A stretch of 64,000 nt of DNA from Ahaetulla prasina (Eukaryota; Chordata; Lepidosauria; Squamata; Colubridae): assembly GCF_028640845.1 (NCBI RefSeq), contig NC_080540.1, forward strand, positions 257,782,958 through 257,846,957, read 5' to 3'. Both the position numbers and the translations under genes were made by a program. Below the pieces are notes generated by a model. It did no database searches. It was given only the letters and a program-made list of their open reading frames with translations, and was not told where the DNA came from. Shown one piece after another: positions 1 through 9,789 of the stretch. How positions within the stretch are numbered: the first letter of the stretch is position 1; the number at the start of each line of letters is the position of its first letter.

Positions 1-2384
1 TGCAAGTAGCACAGCAACCATAATTCAACCTAAATACCATTAACTCTGCTTGAGTGGAGGGAGAGCAAAAGCTTCTGAAACGGAAACCTTTGTTTGAGCT
101 CAAACACTGAGACATCTGATATACGGTTTAGACTGCTGTCTTCCTTGAAACCAACCTTAGACCAACCCTTGATCAATGAACTTTGGCCATTCTGAACTTT
201 TTGCAGAGATTGGAACTCTAAATTGGATTTATACTGCATGTAGGACCTCTGATTCATCACCCTATATTTTCTCCTATTAAAAATATTTGCATAGCAATAT
301 TTTTCAGTTTGTGAAGCCTATCTTAACAGGTTTTCAGATCACAAAATGCTTTCAAAGAATACTCAATAATTATTGTACTGGCCTTTTTCAGATCCTTACA
401 TGAAGGTCTCGAAAAACAGCCTGGTTGGTACTCATAGCAGACCTTACAAGCTGGCCCATGACCCTTCCATCTTTTAACTCAACATAAATCTGCAGTGAAT
501 GGTGGTATAGGTTTAAAAGTTGTAAGCATGTTCTCATAATTGTACTTCTCTTAGCATTAGCTGTATATAGTCTGTGAAGAATATGTAAAGAATCTGTGGT
601 AGATCCCAAATATTGCTTTCCTTGCATCTTCCTGACTGTTCTGTCAAAAATCTAATTAAGTGTTTTGGAAAGGATATCTGGAGAGTTGCTGCACACACAC
701 ACACACACAAAGCACCCAATCCGACTCACAAGGGTTACTTGTGGGGAAAATATGGGACAGTAGCATTAAGTATATTTACTCTAATGACTTGATAGTTGGA
801 TAAAATGCCAACTAAAATCTGCTTACTGTGCAACAAATAATAATGCATATAGACAAATAAATTCTCCACCTCCACCTCCCTACAATCGAAATAATAATTA
901 GAAACCAGTGCATGGTCCATTTGAGTAACATAGACCTGTCCACATTGCATACTGCTCATTCCTGGGTAAAAAAAGAGGTTGAATTTTCCGCAAGGCTGCT
1001 ACTCATTTCTCCTCTCCCAATTAAAATACTCAAATTGCAGTTTCTCAGCTGCTACAAAGTTATTTTTAAACTCTGTGACAACATCATCAAGCCTACACTA
1101 GGTGACTTGAGAGCAGCTGAAGCTATTCTGCACCTCACCCACCAGCTTAGGAATTCCCAAACTTTATAAAGTAAGATAATGAAAGAAAAGCTTAGATACT
1201 GCAACTTGTTCTAAAGATTCCTGCTTAGCAGGGGTAGAAAGAGTGGAAATGACTAGATAGGTCTCCCTTATTATTAGCTCTTGGAAATAGTTGCCATAGA
1301 TAACAATTGGTCTGCAGAGGAACCTATAAAAGAGAGGGGGGAAGGAAGGAAAGGTGTCAATCGTCATTAGGTCCAACTTCGAAGAGTTAAAGCTAAGTTC
1401 ATATATTTCACTAAGCCTAGTTTGTTTAACCACTATATGATGAAAAAAAATTGTTTCCTTGAATAGCAATCTGAATTCAAATAGATACTATCTGAAATAA
1501 ACTGCATAATTATAAGGAACAAATAAAAGTACAGTTTCATATTTAAGAGCCTAAGCGAGTCTATTAAATTATTTGGGAGGAAAGGGAGTATTGATCTTTA
1601 ACAGCTAAGTGTCCCTTTGTGTCTTTCCAGCATACATAGTTTGACCATCTACAGAGCAGCCATTAAATAAAATAAAAGAATAGTTTAGCCAATCTTCATG
1701 TAAGATTTTAATAAGGATTGCAGCTTTAAAAATCAGGGTGCATATAGACATAACTGAATAGTTACTGATTTATGGAATTGACCATAAAATGTCAAATACT
1801 GGAAATATTCTAATTTTGAGGGGCTGGGAGTGAAATTAAATATATTAGCAGTAAAATAATACTATCTTTAGTAGCCCTTGTTTGAGATCATTTTGTATTT
1901 ACTTCTGCCTTGAGGCTTCTTTGAAATGATTTGAAGAGCTTCTGTTCAAGACATCTCTCAATCAAAAGCAATTGTTTTCAAAACAAGGATCTTACTTGGT
2001 TCAATTATTTGAGGAGAAAGACATTCTTTTAAAAATGGACTGTGGTACAGAAGATGTTTGCTTTCTCATACACATAGAAAATCATACTTTGGTAAACCTT
2101 TCATAATCAGATCGGCTTGAAGGCTGACAGATAATTAAAAGTAATACCAGTATAATGGCAAATTGTTAGGACACAGCAGAGAATATGACAAAGAAATGGG
2201 ACACTGGATGCTTAAGTATTGTCTGACCATTCAGTATGAATACTAGGAATTGAAAGAATGTTATTTCTGAAGCGCTCAATCTATGGATATAGGCCGACAA
2301 AGAAAACTAATAGCCCTACTCTTTGAAAACTATCTTCAGACTTTGATTTTAGTCTAAAGGAAGGTAAATTGGAAAAAAGAATCC
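1..2384. other. unannotated AT-rich intronic stretch
   Basis: No recognisable coding exon, LINE or SINE was seen. The only simple repeat is a short CA run near 691-708. The small open frames here lack splice context, are not recognisable as protein families, and are about the length expected by chance. Confidence 0.6.
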
Positions 2385-3137
2385 AAACACTAAATGCAAA
2401 CTCGATGGACATTACCTTACATATTACCCCCACCCTGTCAAAGACCTTGGAGTTTTCATATCCAATGATCTAAGTGCCAAAGCCCACTGCAACTACATTG
2501 CAAAAAAGGCTTTAAGAGTTGTAAATCTAATCTTATGTAGTTTCTTCTCCAGAAACACTACACTACTAACCAGAGCTTATAAAACATTTGCTAGACTAAT
2601 TCTTGAATACAGCTCGACTGTCTGGAACCCATACCACATTTCAAACATCAATACAATTGAACAAGTCCAGAAATATTTTACAAGGAGAGTTCTCCACTCC
2701 TCTGAATACAACAAAATACCTTATGCCACCAGACTTGAAATCTTGGGTTTAGAAAACTTAGAACTCCGCCGCCTTTGACAAGACCTGTGTTTAACTCATA
2801 GAATAATCTATTGCAATGTCCTTCCTGTTAAAGACTACTTCAGCTTCAATCACAACAATACAAGACCAAACAATAGATTTAAACTTAATGTTAACCGCTT
2901 CAATCTTGATTGCAGAAAATAGGACTTCTGTAACAAGTTGTTAATGCTTGGAACACACTACCTGACTCTATGGTTTCTTCTCAAAATCCCCAAAGCTTTA
3001 ACCAAAAACTGTCTACTATTGACCTCACCCCATTCCTAAGAGGTCCGTAAGGGGCGTGCATAAGAGCACAAACGTGCCTACCGTTCCTGTCCTATTGTTT
3101 TCTTTCATTCTATCCAATTAATATAGTTATTGCATGC
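2385..3137 (+). mobile_element. CR1/Rex1-like LINE, 3' part of the RT ORF (degenerate)
   Basis: Translating the plus strand gives a broken but recognisable C-terminal part of a non-LTR reverse-transcriptase ORF. It contains DLGVFISNDLSAKAHC, then ARLILEYSSTVWNPY, then a stretch ending in LEILGLENLELRRL. This order (DLGV, LEY..VWNP, ER.LGL..L..RR) is typical of the region after the RT domain in CR1, Rex1 and L2 elements. Stop codons interrupt it after about 130 residues and again later, so it is dead. The 3' untranslated part reaches an AT-rich tail at about 3120-3143 and appears to resume at 12417 beyond the Penelope-like block. Assignment to Rex1 rather than another CR1-group family is tentative. 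Confidence 0.65.
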
Positions 3138-3142
3138 TTATG

Positions 3143-3278
<136 letters not shown>

Positions 3279-3320
3279 TCTTTGGTTGTTCGGTTTTCTC
3301 CGTAAAATTGGAAGTGTCTT

Positions 3321-3358
3321 GGCGACGTTTGACGAAGTCTCATTCGTCATCTTCAGGC
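3321..3358 (-). ncRNA. hammerhead-like ribozyme motif, 3' end of unit 1
   Basis: On the minus strand the core reads CTGAAGA, then a stem-loop with arms GACGAA and TTCGTC around TGAGAC, then AAAC and GTC. The first G of the usual GAAAC box is missing here; it is present in the copies at 12212 and 38703. Hammerhead ribozymes are established components of PLE terminal repeats. That this is one is inferred from the core boxes, and stem III would be only two base pairs in a monomer. Confidence 0.5.
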
Positions 3359-6226
3359 TTCAGCTTCGTGCTTCTGGGAGCAATGTGTGATCGCAGCTGT
3401 TTCTTCCTTTTAACTGCTAGTGGGGTTTGAACTGATTGGGTGGGAGCTTGGCTGTGCTCTGATTGGATGGGGTTTTCTGTGCTCTGATTGGCTGGGGGTG
3501 TGTCCTGTGTTGGTGGGGGCTTGGTTGTGCTCAGTCTAATCTGTGCTGCAGGGGGATTTGAGCTGGTGAGCTGCACTGCTGCTGTTTGGCTTCGTGTTCG
3601 TGGTCGTGCTACATCTTCGTAGTGGGTGTCAGTCTGCTGCATGTATGGATTGGAGGGGTTTGAAGTGGCTAATGTTGCAGCTGCGGTCTGGCTTCTGGTC
3701 CTTGGTCGTGCTTCCTGATCAGTGTGGGTTTGGGTGTGCTTTCTGGGTGGATGTGTGGTGGTGACATCCTGTGTGGACCTCGTGAGTGTGGGTCTGGTGT
3801 CATTCCTCGTGTTAGGGACACGTTTGTCAATAAGGGCAGGTTTCAAATGGCTGGTAGGCGGAGGTATTATCTCGTTTGTTCATGCTGTGTGGGCGTTTTT
3901 CTATCTCGATGGCTTCTCTGATTATTCTGTTGTTAAAGTGTTCAGTTTTGGCGATAGTTCTGGTCTTTTTAAAGTCAATATCGTGTCCTGTGACTTTAAA
4001 GTGTTGGACCAGGAAGAAGTTGGTTCCTCTTTTTTGAATGAGTTCTTGTGTTCTTCAATGCGTGCACTTATTCTTCTGTTGGTTTGTCCAATGTATGTGG
4101 TGGGGCAGGCGGTGCATGGGATTTCATATACTCCTTGATTTTCTAACTCAATTTTGTCTTTGGGGTTTCTTAGGATGGTGGATATTTTTGGTTTGTGCAG
4201 AATGCTGTCTTGATGTTATGTTTGTGGAGGATCTTGCTGATTCTGTCTGTGGTGCCTTTTATATATGGGAGGAGGGCTGTGCCATTTTCTTGCTCTCTGT
4301 CTTGGGTTTTAGTGGGGGTTCTTTTGGATTAGTTTGGTAATCTTATTTCTCTGGAATCCATTGGATGTTAGTACGTTTGTGAGAGTGTGTAGTTCGGTTT
4401 TAGGTGTTGTTCGTCAGCTAAGCATTTTGTTCTAGAGATGAGTGTCTTGGCTACGGAGTTGATCTGTGCTGGGTGGTGGTGTGAGAGTGCATGCAGATAG
4501 CGGTTTGTGTGTGTTTTCTTCTGGTAGATGGTGTGTCCTAGGGAGCCATTGGGTTTCTTGTAGACTAAGACATCTAGGAAGGAAGTTGGTTGTTAACTTC
4601 TGTTTCCATGGTGAACTGTATTTTGGGGTGTAGGCTATTGAGGTGTGTGAGGAAGTTTTCAAGTTTTTCTTTCCGTGTGGCCAGATTATGAAGGTGTCGT
4701 CTACGTATCTGAGCCAGAGTTTGGGTTTGTGATCAGATTTTTCTAGTGCTTGGGTTTCAAAGTGTTCCATGTAGAGGTTGGCAATGACAGGTGAGAGGGT
4801 GATCCCATGGGTGCGCCTTCTATTTGTTTGTATTTTTGTCCGTTATAGATGAAGTATGTGTTGGATAGGCAGTGGTTGGTCAGATCTAGTATGTGCTTGG
4901 GGGTTATATTTGTTTTGGATAGCTGTCAAGGCTTCTTTGATTGGCACTTGGGTGAAGAGGATATGACATCAAAGCTCACGAGTAGGTCGCTGGGCTGTAA
5001 GTTTTGTTTCTTTATGATCTCTATGAACTGGAATGAGTTTTTACATGTGAGGCGATGGATTCTGCATAGGGCTGTAGTTGTTTGGCAAGAAATTTGGCTA
5101 GGTTTTGTAGAGGTGAGCCTATGGAGCTGACTATGGGTCTGAGTGGGGTTCCTTCTTTGTGTATCTTGGGAGGCCGAGAGCTTAGGGCATCTGGATGATT
5201 TCTCTGGGAATGATTCTTTGTTGGATTTCTTCGCTGATGGGGAGGCTTTTATTTTGGATCTAGTGGTTTTTCTAGGTAGGTGGTGGGGTCTGTTTTAGGG
5301 GCTTGTATGCAGGGTCTTGGAGTAGGTTGGTTAATTTGGTTTGGTAGTCAGATGTGTTCATAACCACCGTGGCGTTGCCCTTGTCTGCTGGTAGGATTAT
5401 TATGCTGGTATCTTTTTTCAGGTTAAGTAGTGCTGTCTGTTCCTCTTTGGGTAAGTTGCTTTTGGGTGGCTTGCTGCTGCAGAGGATGTTGGTGATTTCG
5501 AGTCTGATTTTGTTAGCGTCATCGGGGTTGATTTTGGTCAGGCTGGTTTCAACTCCGCATATAATGGTCTCAGTGGGGATGTATTTTGGGAGTGACTGCA
5601 AAGTTGAATCCTTTGGAAAGGACATCGGTTTCAGCTTTGGTGAGGATCCTATCTGAGATGTTATGCACTGTTTGTTTCATGTGTTGCTGTGAGGGTGGAG
5701 GGGTTTGTTTCTGGCGTTCTTGTAGTCTTCGGAGTTTGTTGGTGTGCGTGTCTGTCTTGAGGGTGGTCTGTGTTTCGGCTCTCCAGACGGCAAGTTGTTT
5801 GGATTTGTCCCAAAGTGCCGGGTGCATCTTGTTGCTGAGTTTGAGGTGAAGTGTGAGGAGATCTTTGTTGATTTGATCTAGGAGGAATCTTTTTGTGTGA
5901 AGTTCATTTCTGATTAAGGCCAATTCTGTTCTTTTTAGGATGCGTTTGGTGGCTGCAGAGTTGGAGTGGAATTTCAATTGGAAGCATTTGGGGATTAAAT
6001 TTTCATCGCGGCAGTTTCGTAGGAATGCGAGGTCACATAAAATGGAAGCTCTTTGGACTTCTAGTTTTTCATAGGTCCTGGTCAGATGGTGGATTTCCTC
6101 CCCGTAGAGGTGCAATATTTGTTTTCTGAGGTTTTCACGGTGTTTGTATATAGGTCTTTGGTTGTTCGGGTTTTCTCCGTGTAAAATTGGAAGTGTCTTG
6201 GCGGCGTTTGAAGTCTCATTCGTCAT
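3340..6226 (-). pseudogene. PLE reverse transcriptase / GIY-YIG ORF, unit 1, frame-broken
   Basis: The parts read in order on the minus strand. The N-terminal region (5570-6226, 218 aa) begins at an ATG inside the junction hammerhead and contains DLAFLRNCRDENLIPK. Next is the segment with ILPADKGNATVVMN (5272-5625), then the LWLRYVDDTFIIW motif C (around 4700), and a C-terminal tail (3340-3846) ending in LKPEDDE. The RT should copy the element's RNA and the endonuclease should nick the target. The many frame changes, almost all at homopolymers, leave no continuous ORF. Compared with unit 2, several of the same residues are present but pushed out of frame. Confidence 0.85.
3435..3491 (-). promoter_or_regulatory. 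triple CCAAT-box cluster, unit 1
   Basis: Three ATTGG pentamers (CCAAT on the element's sense strand) start at 3435, 3462 and 3487, spacings of 27 and 25 bp. They lie about 80-170 bp upstream of the hammerhead-like motif in the element's own direction. Such an array is typical of NF-Y sites. A promoter role is inferred. The same bases also encode part of the C-terminal tail of the ORF. Confidence 0.4.
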
Positions 6227-6234
6227 CTTCAGGC
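6200..6234 (-). ncRNA. hammerhead-like motif at unit 1/2 junction
   Basis: The minus strand shows CTGAAGA, the GACGAA half of stem II and the TGAGAC loop. The second arm is shortened to TTC, and GAAAC-GTC is altered to AAAC-GCC, so this copy is probably inactive as written. A TGA stop (6216-6218) of one ORF and an ATG (6224-6226) of the following one both lie within it. Confidence 0.45.
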
Positions 6235-9114
6235 TTCAGCTTCGTGCTTCTGGGAGCAATGTGTGATCGCAGCTGTTTCTTCCTTTTAACTGCTAGTGGG
6301 GGTTTGAACTGATTGGGTGGGAGCTTGGCTGTGCTCTGATTGGATGGGGTTTTTTCTGTGCTCTGATTGGCTGGGGGTGTGTCCTGTGTTGGTGGGGGCT
6401 TGGTTGTGCTCAGTCTAATCTGTGCTGCAGGGGGATTTGAGCTGGTGAGCTGCACTGCTGCTGTTTGGCTTCGTGTTCGTGGTCGTGCTACATCTTCGTA
6501 GTGGGTGTCAGTCTGCTGCATGTATGGATTGGAGGGGTTTGAAGTGGCTAATGTTGCAGCTGTGGTCTGGCTTCTGGTCCTTGGTCGTGCTTCCTGATCA
6601 GTGTGGGTTTGGGTGTGCTTTCTGGGTGGATGTGTGGTGGTGACATCCTGTGTGGACCTCGTGAGTGTGGGTCTGGTGTCATTCCTCGTGTTAGGGACAC
6701 GTTTGTCAATAAGGGCAGGTTTCCAAATGGCTGGTAGGCGGGAGGTATCATCTCGTTTGTTCATGCTGTGTGGGCGTTTTTCTATCTCGATGGCTTCTCT
6801 GATTATTCTGTTGTTAAAGTGTTCAGTTTTGGCGATAGTTCTGGTCTTTTTAAAGTCAATATCGTGTCCTGTGACTTTAAAGTGTTGGACCAGGGAAGAA
6901 GTTGGTTCCTCTTTTTTGAATGAGTTCTTGTGTTCTTCAATGCGTGCACTTATTCTTCTGTTGGTTTGTCCAATGTATGTGGTGGGGCAGGCGGTGCATG
7001 GGATTTCATATACTCCTTGATTTTCTAACTCAATTTTGTCTTTGGGGTTTCTTAGGATGGTGGATATTTTTTGGTTTGTGCAGAATGCTGTCTTGATGTT
7101 ATGTTTGTGGAGGATCTTGCTGATTCTGTCTGTGGTGCCTTTTATATATGGGAGGAGGGCTGTGCCATTTTCTTGCTCTCTGTCTTGGGTTTTAGTGGGG
7201 GTTCTTTTGGATTAGTTTGGTAATCTTATTTCTCTGGAATCCATTGGATGTTAGTACGTTTGTGAGAGTGTGTAGTTCGGTTTTAGGTGTTGTTCGTCAG
7301 CTAAGCATTTTGTTCTAGAGATGAGTGTCTTGGCTACGGAGTTGATCTGTGCTGGGTGGTGGTGTGAGAGTGCATGCAGATAGCGGTTTGTGTGTGTTTT
7401 CTTCTGGTAGATGGTGTGTCCTAGGGAGCCATTGGGTTTCTTGTAGACTAAGACATCTAGGAAGGGAAGTTGGTTGTTAACTTCTGTTTCCATGGTGAAC
7501 TGTATTTTGGGGTGTAGGCTATTGAGGTGTGTGAGGAAGTTTTCAAGTTTTTCTTTCCCGTGTGGCCAGATTATGAAGGTGTCGTCTACGTATCTGAGCC
7601 AGAGTTTGGGTTTGTGATCAGATTTTTCTAGTGCTTGGGTTTCAAAGTGTTCCATGTAGAGGTTGGCAATGACAGGTGAGAGGGGTGATCCCATGGGTGC
7701 GCCTTCTATTTGTTTGTATTATTGTCCGTTATAGATGAAGTATGTGTTGGATAGGCAGTGGTTGGTCAGATCTAGTATGTGCTTGGGGGGGTTATATTTG
7801 TTTTGGATAGCTGTCAAGGCTTCTTTGATTGGCACTTGGGTGAAGAGGGATATGACATCAAAGCTCACGAGTAGGTCGCTGGGCTGTAAGTTTTGTTTCT
7901 TTATGATCTCTATGAACTGGAATGAGTTTTTTACATGTGAGGCGATGGATTCTGCATAGGGCTGTAGTTGTTTGGCAAGAAATTTGGCTAGGTTTTGTAG
8001 AGGTGAGCCTATGGAGCTGACTATGGGTCTGAGTGGGGTTCCTTCTTTGTGTATCTTGGGGAGGCCGTAGAGCTTAGGGCATCTGGATGATTTCTCTCTG
8101 GGAATGATTCTTTGTTGGATTTCTTCGCTGATGGGGGAGGCTTTTATTTTGGATCTAGTGGTTTTTTCTAGGTAGGTGGTGGGGTCTGTTTTTAGGGGCT
8201 TGTATGCAGGGTCTTGGAGTAGGTTGGTTAATTTGGTTTGGTAGTCAGATGTGTTCATAACCACCGTGGCGTTGCCCTTGTCTGCTGGTAGGATTATTAT
8301 GCTGGTATCTTTTTTCAGGTTAAGTAGTGCTGTCTGTTCCTCTTTGGGTAAGTTGCTTTTGGGTGGCTTGCTGCTGCAGAGGATGTTGGTGATTTCGAGT
8401 CTGATTTTGTTAGCGTCATCGGGGTTGATTTTGGTCAGGCTGGTTTCAACTCCGCATATAATGGTCTCAGTGGGGATGTATTTGGGAGTGACTGCAAAGT
8501 TGAATCCTTTGGAAAGGACATCGGTTTCAGCTTTGGTGAGGATCCTATCTGAGATGTTATGCACTGTTTGTTTCATGTGTTGCTGTGAGGGTGGAGGGGT
8601 TTGTTTTCTGGCGTTCTTGTAGTCTTGAGTTTGTTGGTGTGCGTGTCTGTCTTGAGGGTGGTCTGTGTTTCGCTCTCCAGACGGCAAGTTGTTTGGATTT
8701 GTCCCAAAGTCGCGGGTGCATCTTGTTGCTGAGTTTGAGGTGAAGTGTGAGGAGATCTTTGTTGATTTGATCTAGGAGGAATCTTTTTGTGTGAAGTTCA
8801 TTTCTGATTAAGGCCAATTCTGTTCTTTTTAGGATGCGTTTGGTGGCTGCAGAGTTGGAGTGGAATTTCAATTGGAAGCATTTGGGGATTAAATTTTCAT
8901 CGCGGCAGTTTCGTAGGAATGCGAGGTCACATAAAATGGAAGCTCTTTGGACTTCTAGTTTTTCATAGGTCCTGGTCAGATGGTGGATTTCCTCCCCGTA
9001 GAGGTGCAATATTTGTTTTCTGAGGTTTTCACGGGTGTTTGTATATAGGTCTTTGGTTGTTCGGGTTTTCTCCGTGTAAAATTGGAAGTGTCTTGGCGGC
9101 GTTTGAAGTCTCAT
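6216..9114 (-). pseudogene. PLE RT + GIY-YIG polyprotein, unit 2, nearly complete
   Basis: Read on the minus strand from an ATG in the hammerhead at 9112-9114. The N-terminal region (8557-9114) carries the FLRNCRDENLIPKCFQLKF block. The core (7719-8687) has ILPADKGNATVVMN, PKLYGLPKIHKEGTPLRPI and the motif A segment SFDVISLFTQVP. The next piece (7251-7694) has motif B APMGSPLSPVIANLYMEHFE and motif C YVDDTF with the catalytic Asp pair. Around 6950-7050 the GIY-YIG endonuclease appears as GVYEIPCTACPTTYIGQTNR, with a CxxC inside it as usual for PLE endonucleases. The tail (6216-6764) is basic and contains two ARPRTRSQT repeats. A stop codon at 7722-7724 and a few frameshifts interrupt it. Assignment to PLE is secure; sub-family (Poseidon/Neptune-like) is tentative. 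Confidence 0.9.
6312..6370 (-). promoter_or_regulatory. triple CCAAT-box cluster, unit 2
   Basis: ATTGG starts at 6312, 6339 and 6366, an exact 27-bp spacing. In the tandem arrangement this lies just upstream of unit 1's 5' region, so it could drive transcription of the neighbouring unit. The function is inferred from motif and position only. Confidence 0.45.
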
Positions 9115-9130
9115 TCGTCATCTTCAGGCT
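9091..9130 (-). ncRNA. hammerhead-like motif at unit 2/3 junction
   Basis: It has the same architecture and the same shortened second arm as the motif at 6200-6234, with AAAC and GCC replacing GAAAC and GTC. The unit 2 ORF would start at the ATG within it (9112-9114). Confidence 0.45.
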
Positions 9131-9203
9131 TCAACCGTGCTTCTGGGAGCAATGTGTGATCGCAGCTGTTTCTTCCTTTTAACTGCTAGTGGGGTTTGAA
9201 CTG

Positions 9204-9260
9204 ATTGGGTGGGAGCTTGGCTGTGCTCTGATTGGATGGGGTTTTCTGTGCTCTGATTGG
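9204..9260 (-). promoter_or_regulatory. triple CCAAT-box cluster, unit 3
   Basis: ATTGG starts at 9204, 9231 and 9256, spacings of 27 and 25 bp as in unit 1. It lies directly upstream of the unit 2 hammerhead and ORF start in the element's direction. Confidence 0.42.
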
Positions 9261-9789
9261 CTGGGGGTGTGTCCTGTGTTGGTGGGGGCTTGGTTGTGCT
9301 CAGTCTAATCTGTGCTGCAGGGGGATTTGAGCTGGTGAGCTGCACTGCTGCTGTTTGGCTTCGTGTTCGTGGTCGTGCTACATCTTCGTAGTGGGTGTCA
9401 GTCTGCTGCATGTATGGATTGGAGGGGTTTGAAGTGGCTAATGTTGCAGCTGTGGTCTGGCTTCTGGTCCTTGGTCGTGCTTCCTGATCAGTGTGGGTTT
9501 GGGTGTGCTTTCTGGGTGGATGTGTGGTGGTGACATCCTGTGTGGACCTCGTGAGTGTGGGTCTGGTGTCATTCCTCGTGTTAGGGACACGTTTGTCAAT
9601 AAGGGCAGGTTTCCAAATGGCTGGTAGGCGGGAGGTATCATCTCGTTTGTTCATGCTGTGTGGGCGTTTTTCTATCTCGATGGCTTCTCTGATTATTCTG
9701 TTGTTAAAGTGTTCAGTTTTGGCGATAGTTCTGGTCTTTTTAAAGTCAATATCGTGTCCTGTGACTTTAAAGTGTTGCCGTCTGGAGAG

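Larger units (their letters stand above)
6152..9046 (-). mobile_element. Penelope-like element, tandem unit 2 (best copy)
   Basis: A 2.9-kb unit on the minus strand, directly abutting unit 1 at 6151/6152 and partial unit 3 at 9046/9047. It is the best preserved copy: the N-terminal part, the RT fingers and palm, the RT catalytic motif, and the C-terminal tail each remain open over long stretches. The seamless repetition of the same junction sequence at 6152 and 9047 indicates a true tandem array and not separate insertions, because no target duplications or filler separate the units. AT-rich termini and the TA tract are confined to the outer edges of the block. Confidence 0.92.
9047..9777 (-). 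mobile_element. Penelope-like element, partial unit 3 (3' end only)
   Basis: About 730 bp matching the 3' third of units 1 and 2, covering the C-terminal tail, CCAAT cluster and hammerhead. It stops abruptly at 9775-9777, where the sequence switches to the opposite strand of a distant part of the element. The shared bases TTG at the switch are a 3-bp microhomology. The remaining ORF piece (9124-9777) includes the FKVTGHDIDFKKTRTI region and the basic tail. Confidence 0.9.

Noticed and set aside
3722..4138. Plus-strand open frames over the PLE units (starting MWVWVCFLGG, MFITTVALPL or MKYVLDRQWL) repeated in each unit
   Set aside because: They are antisense shadows of the PLE ORF; they recur only because the units are copies.
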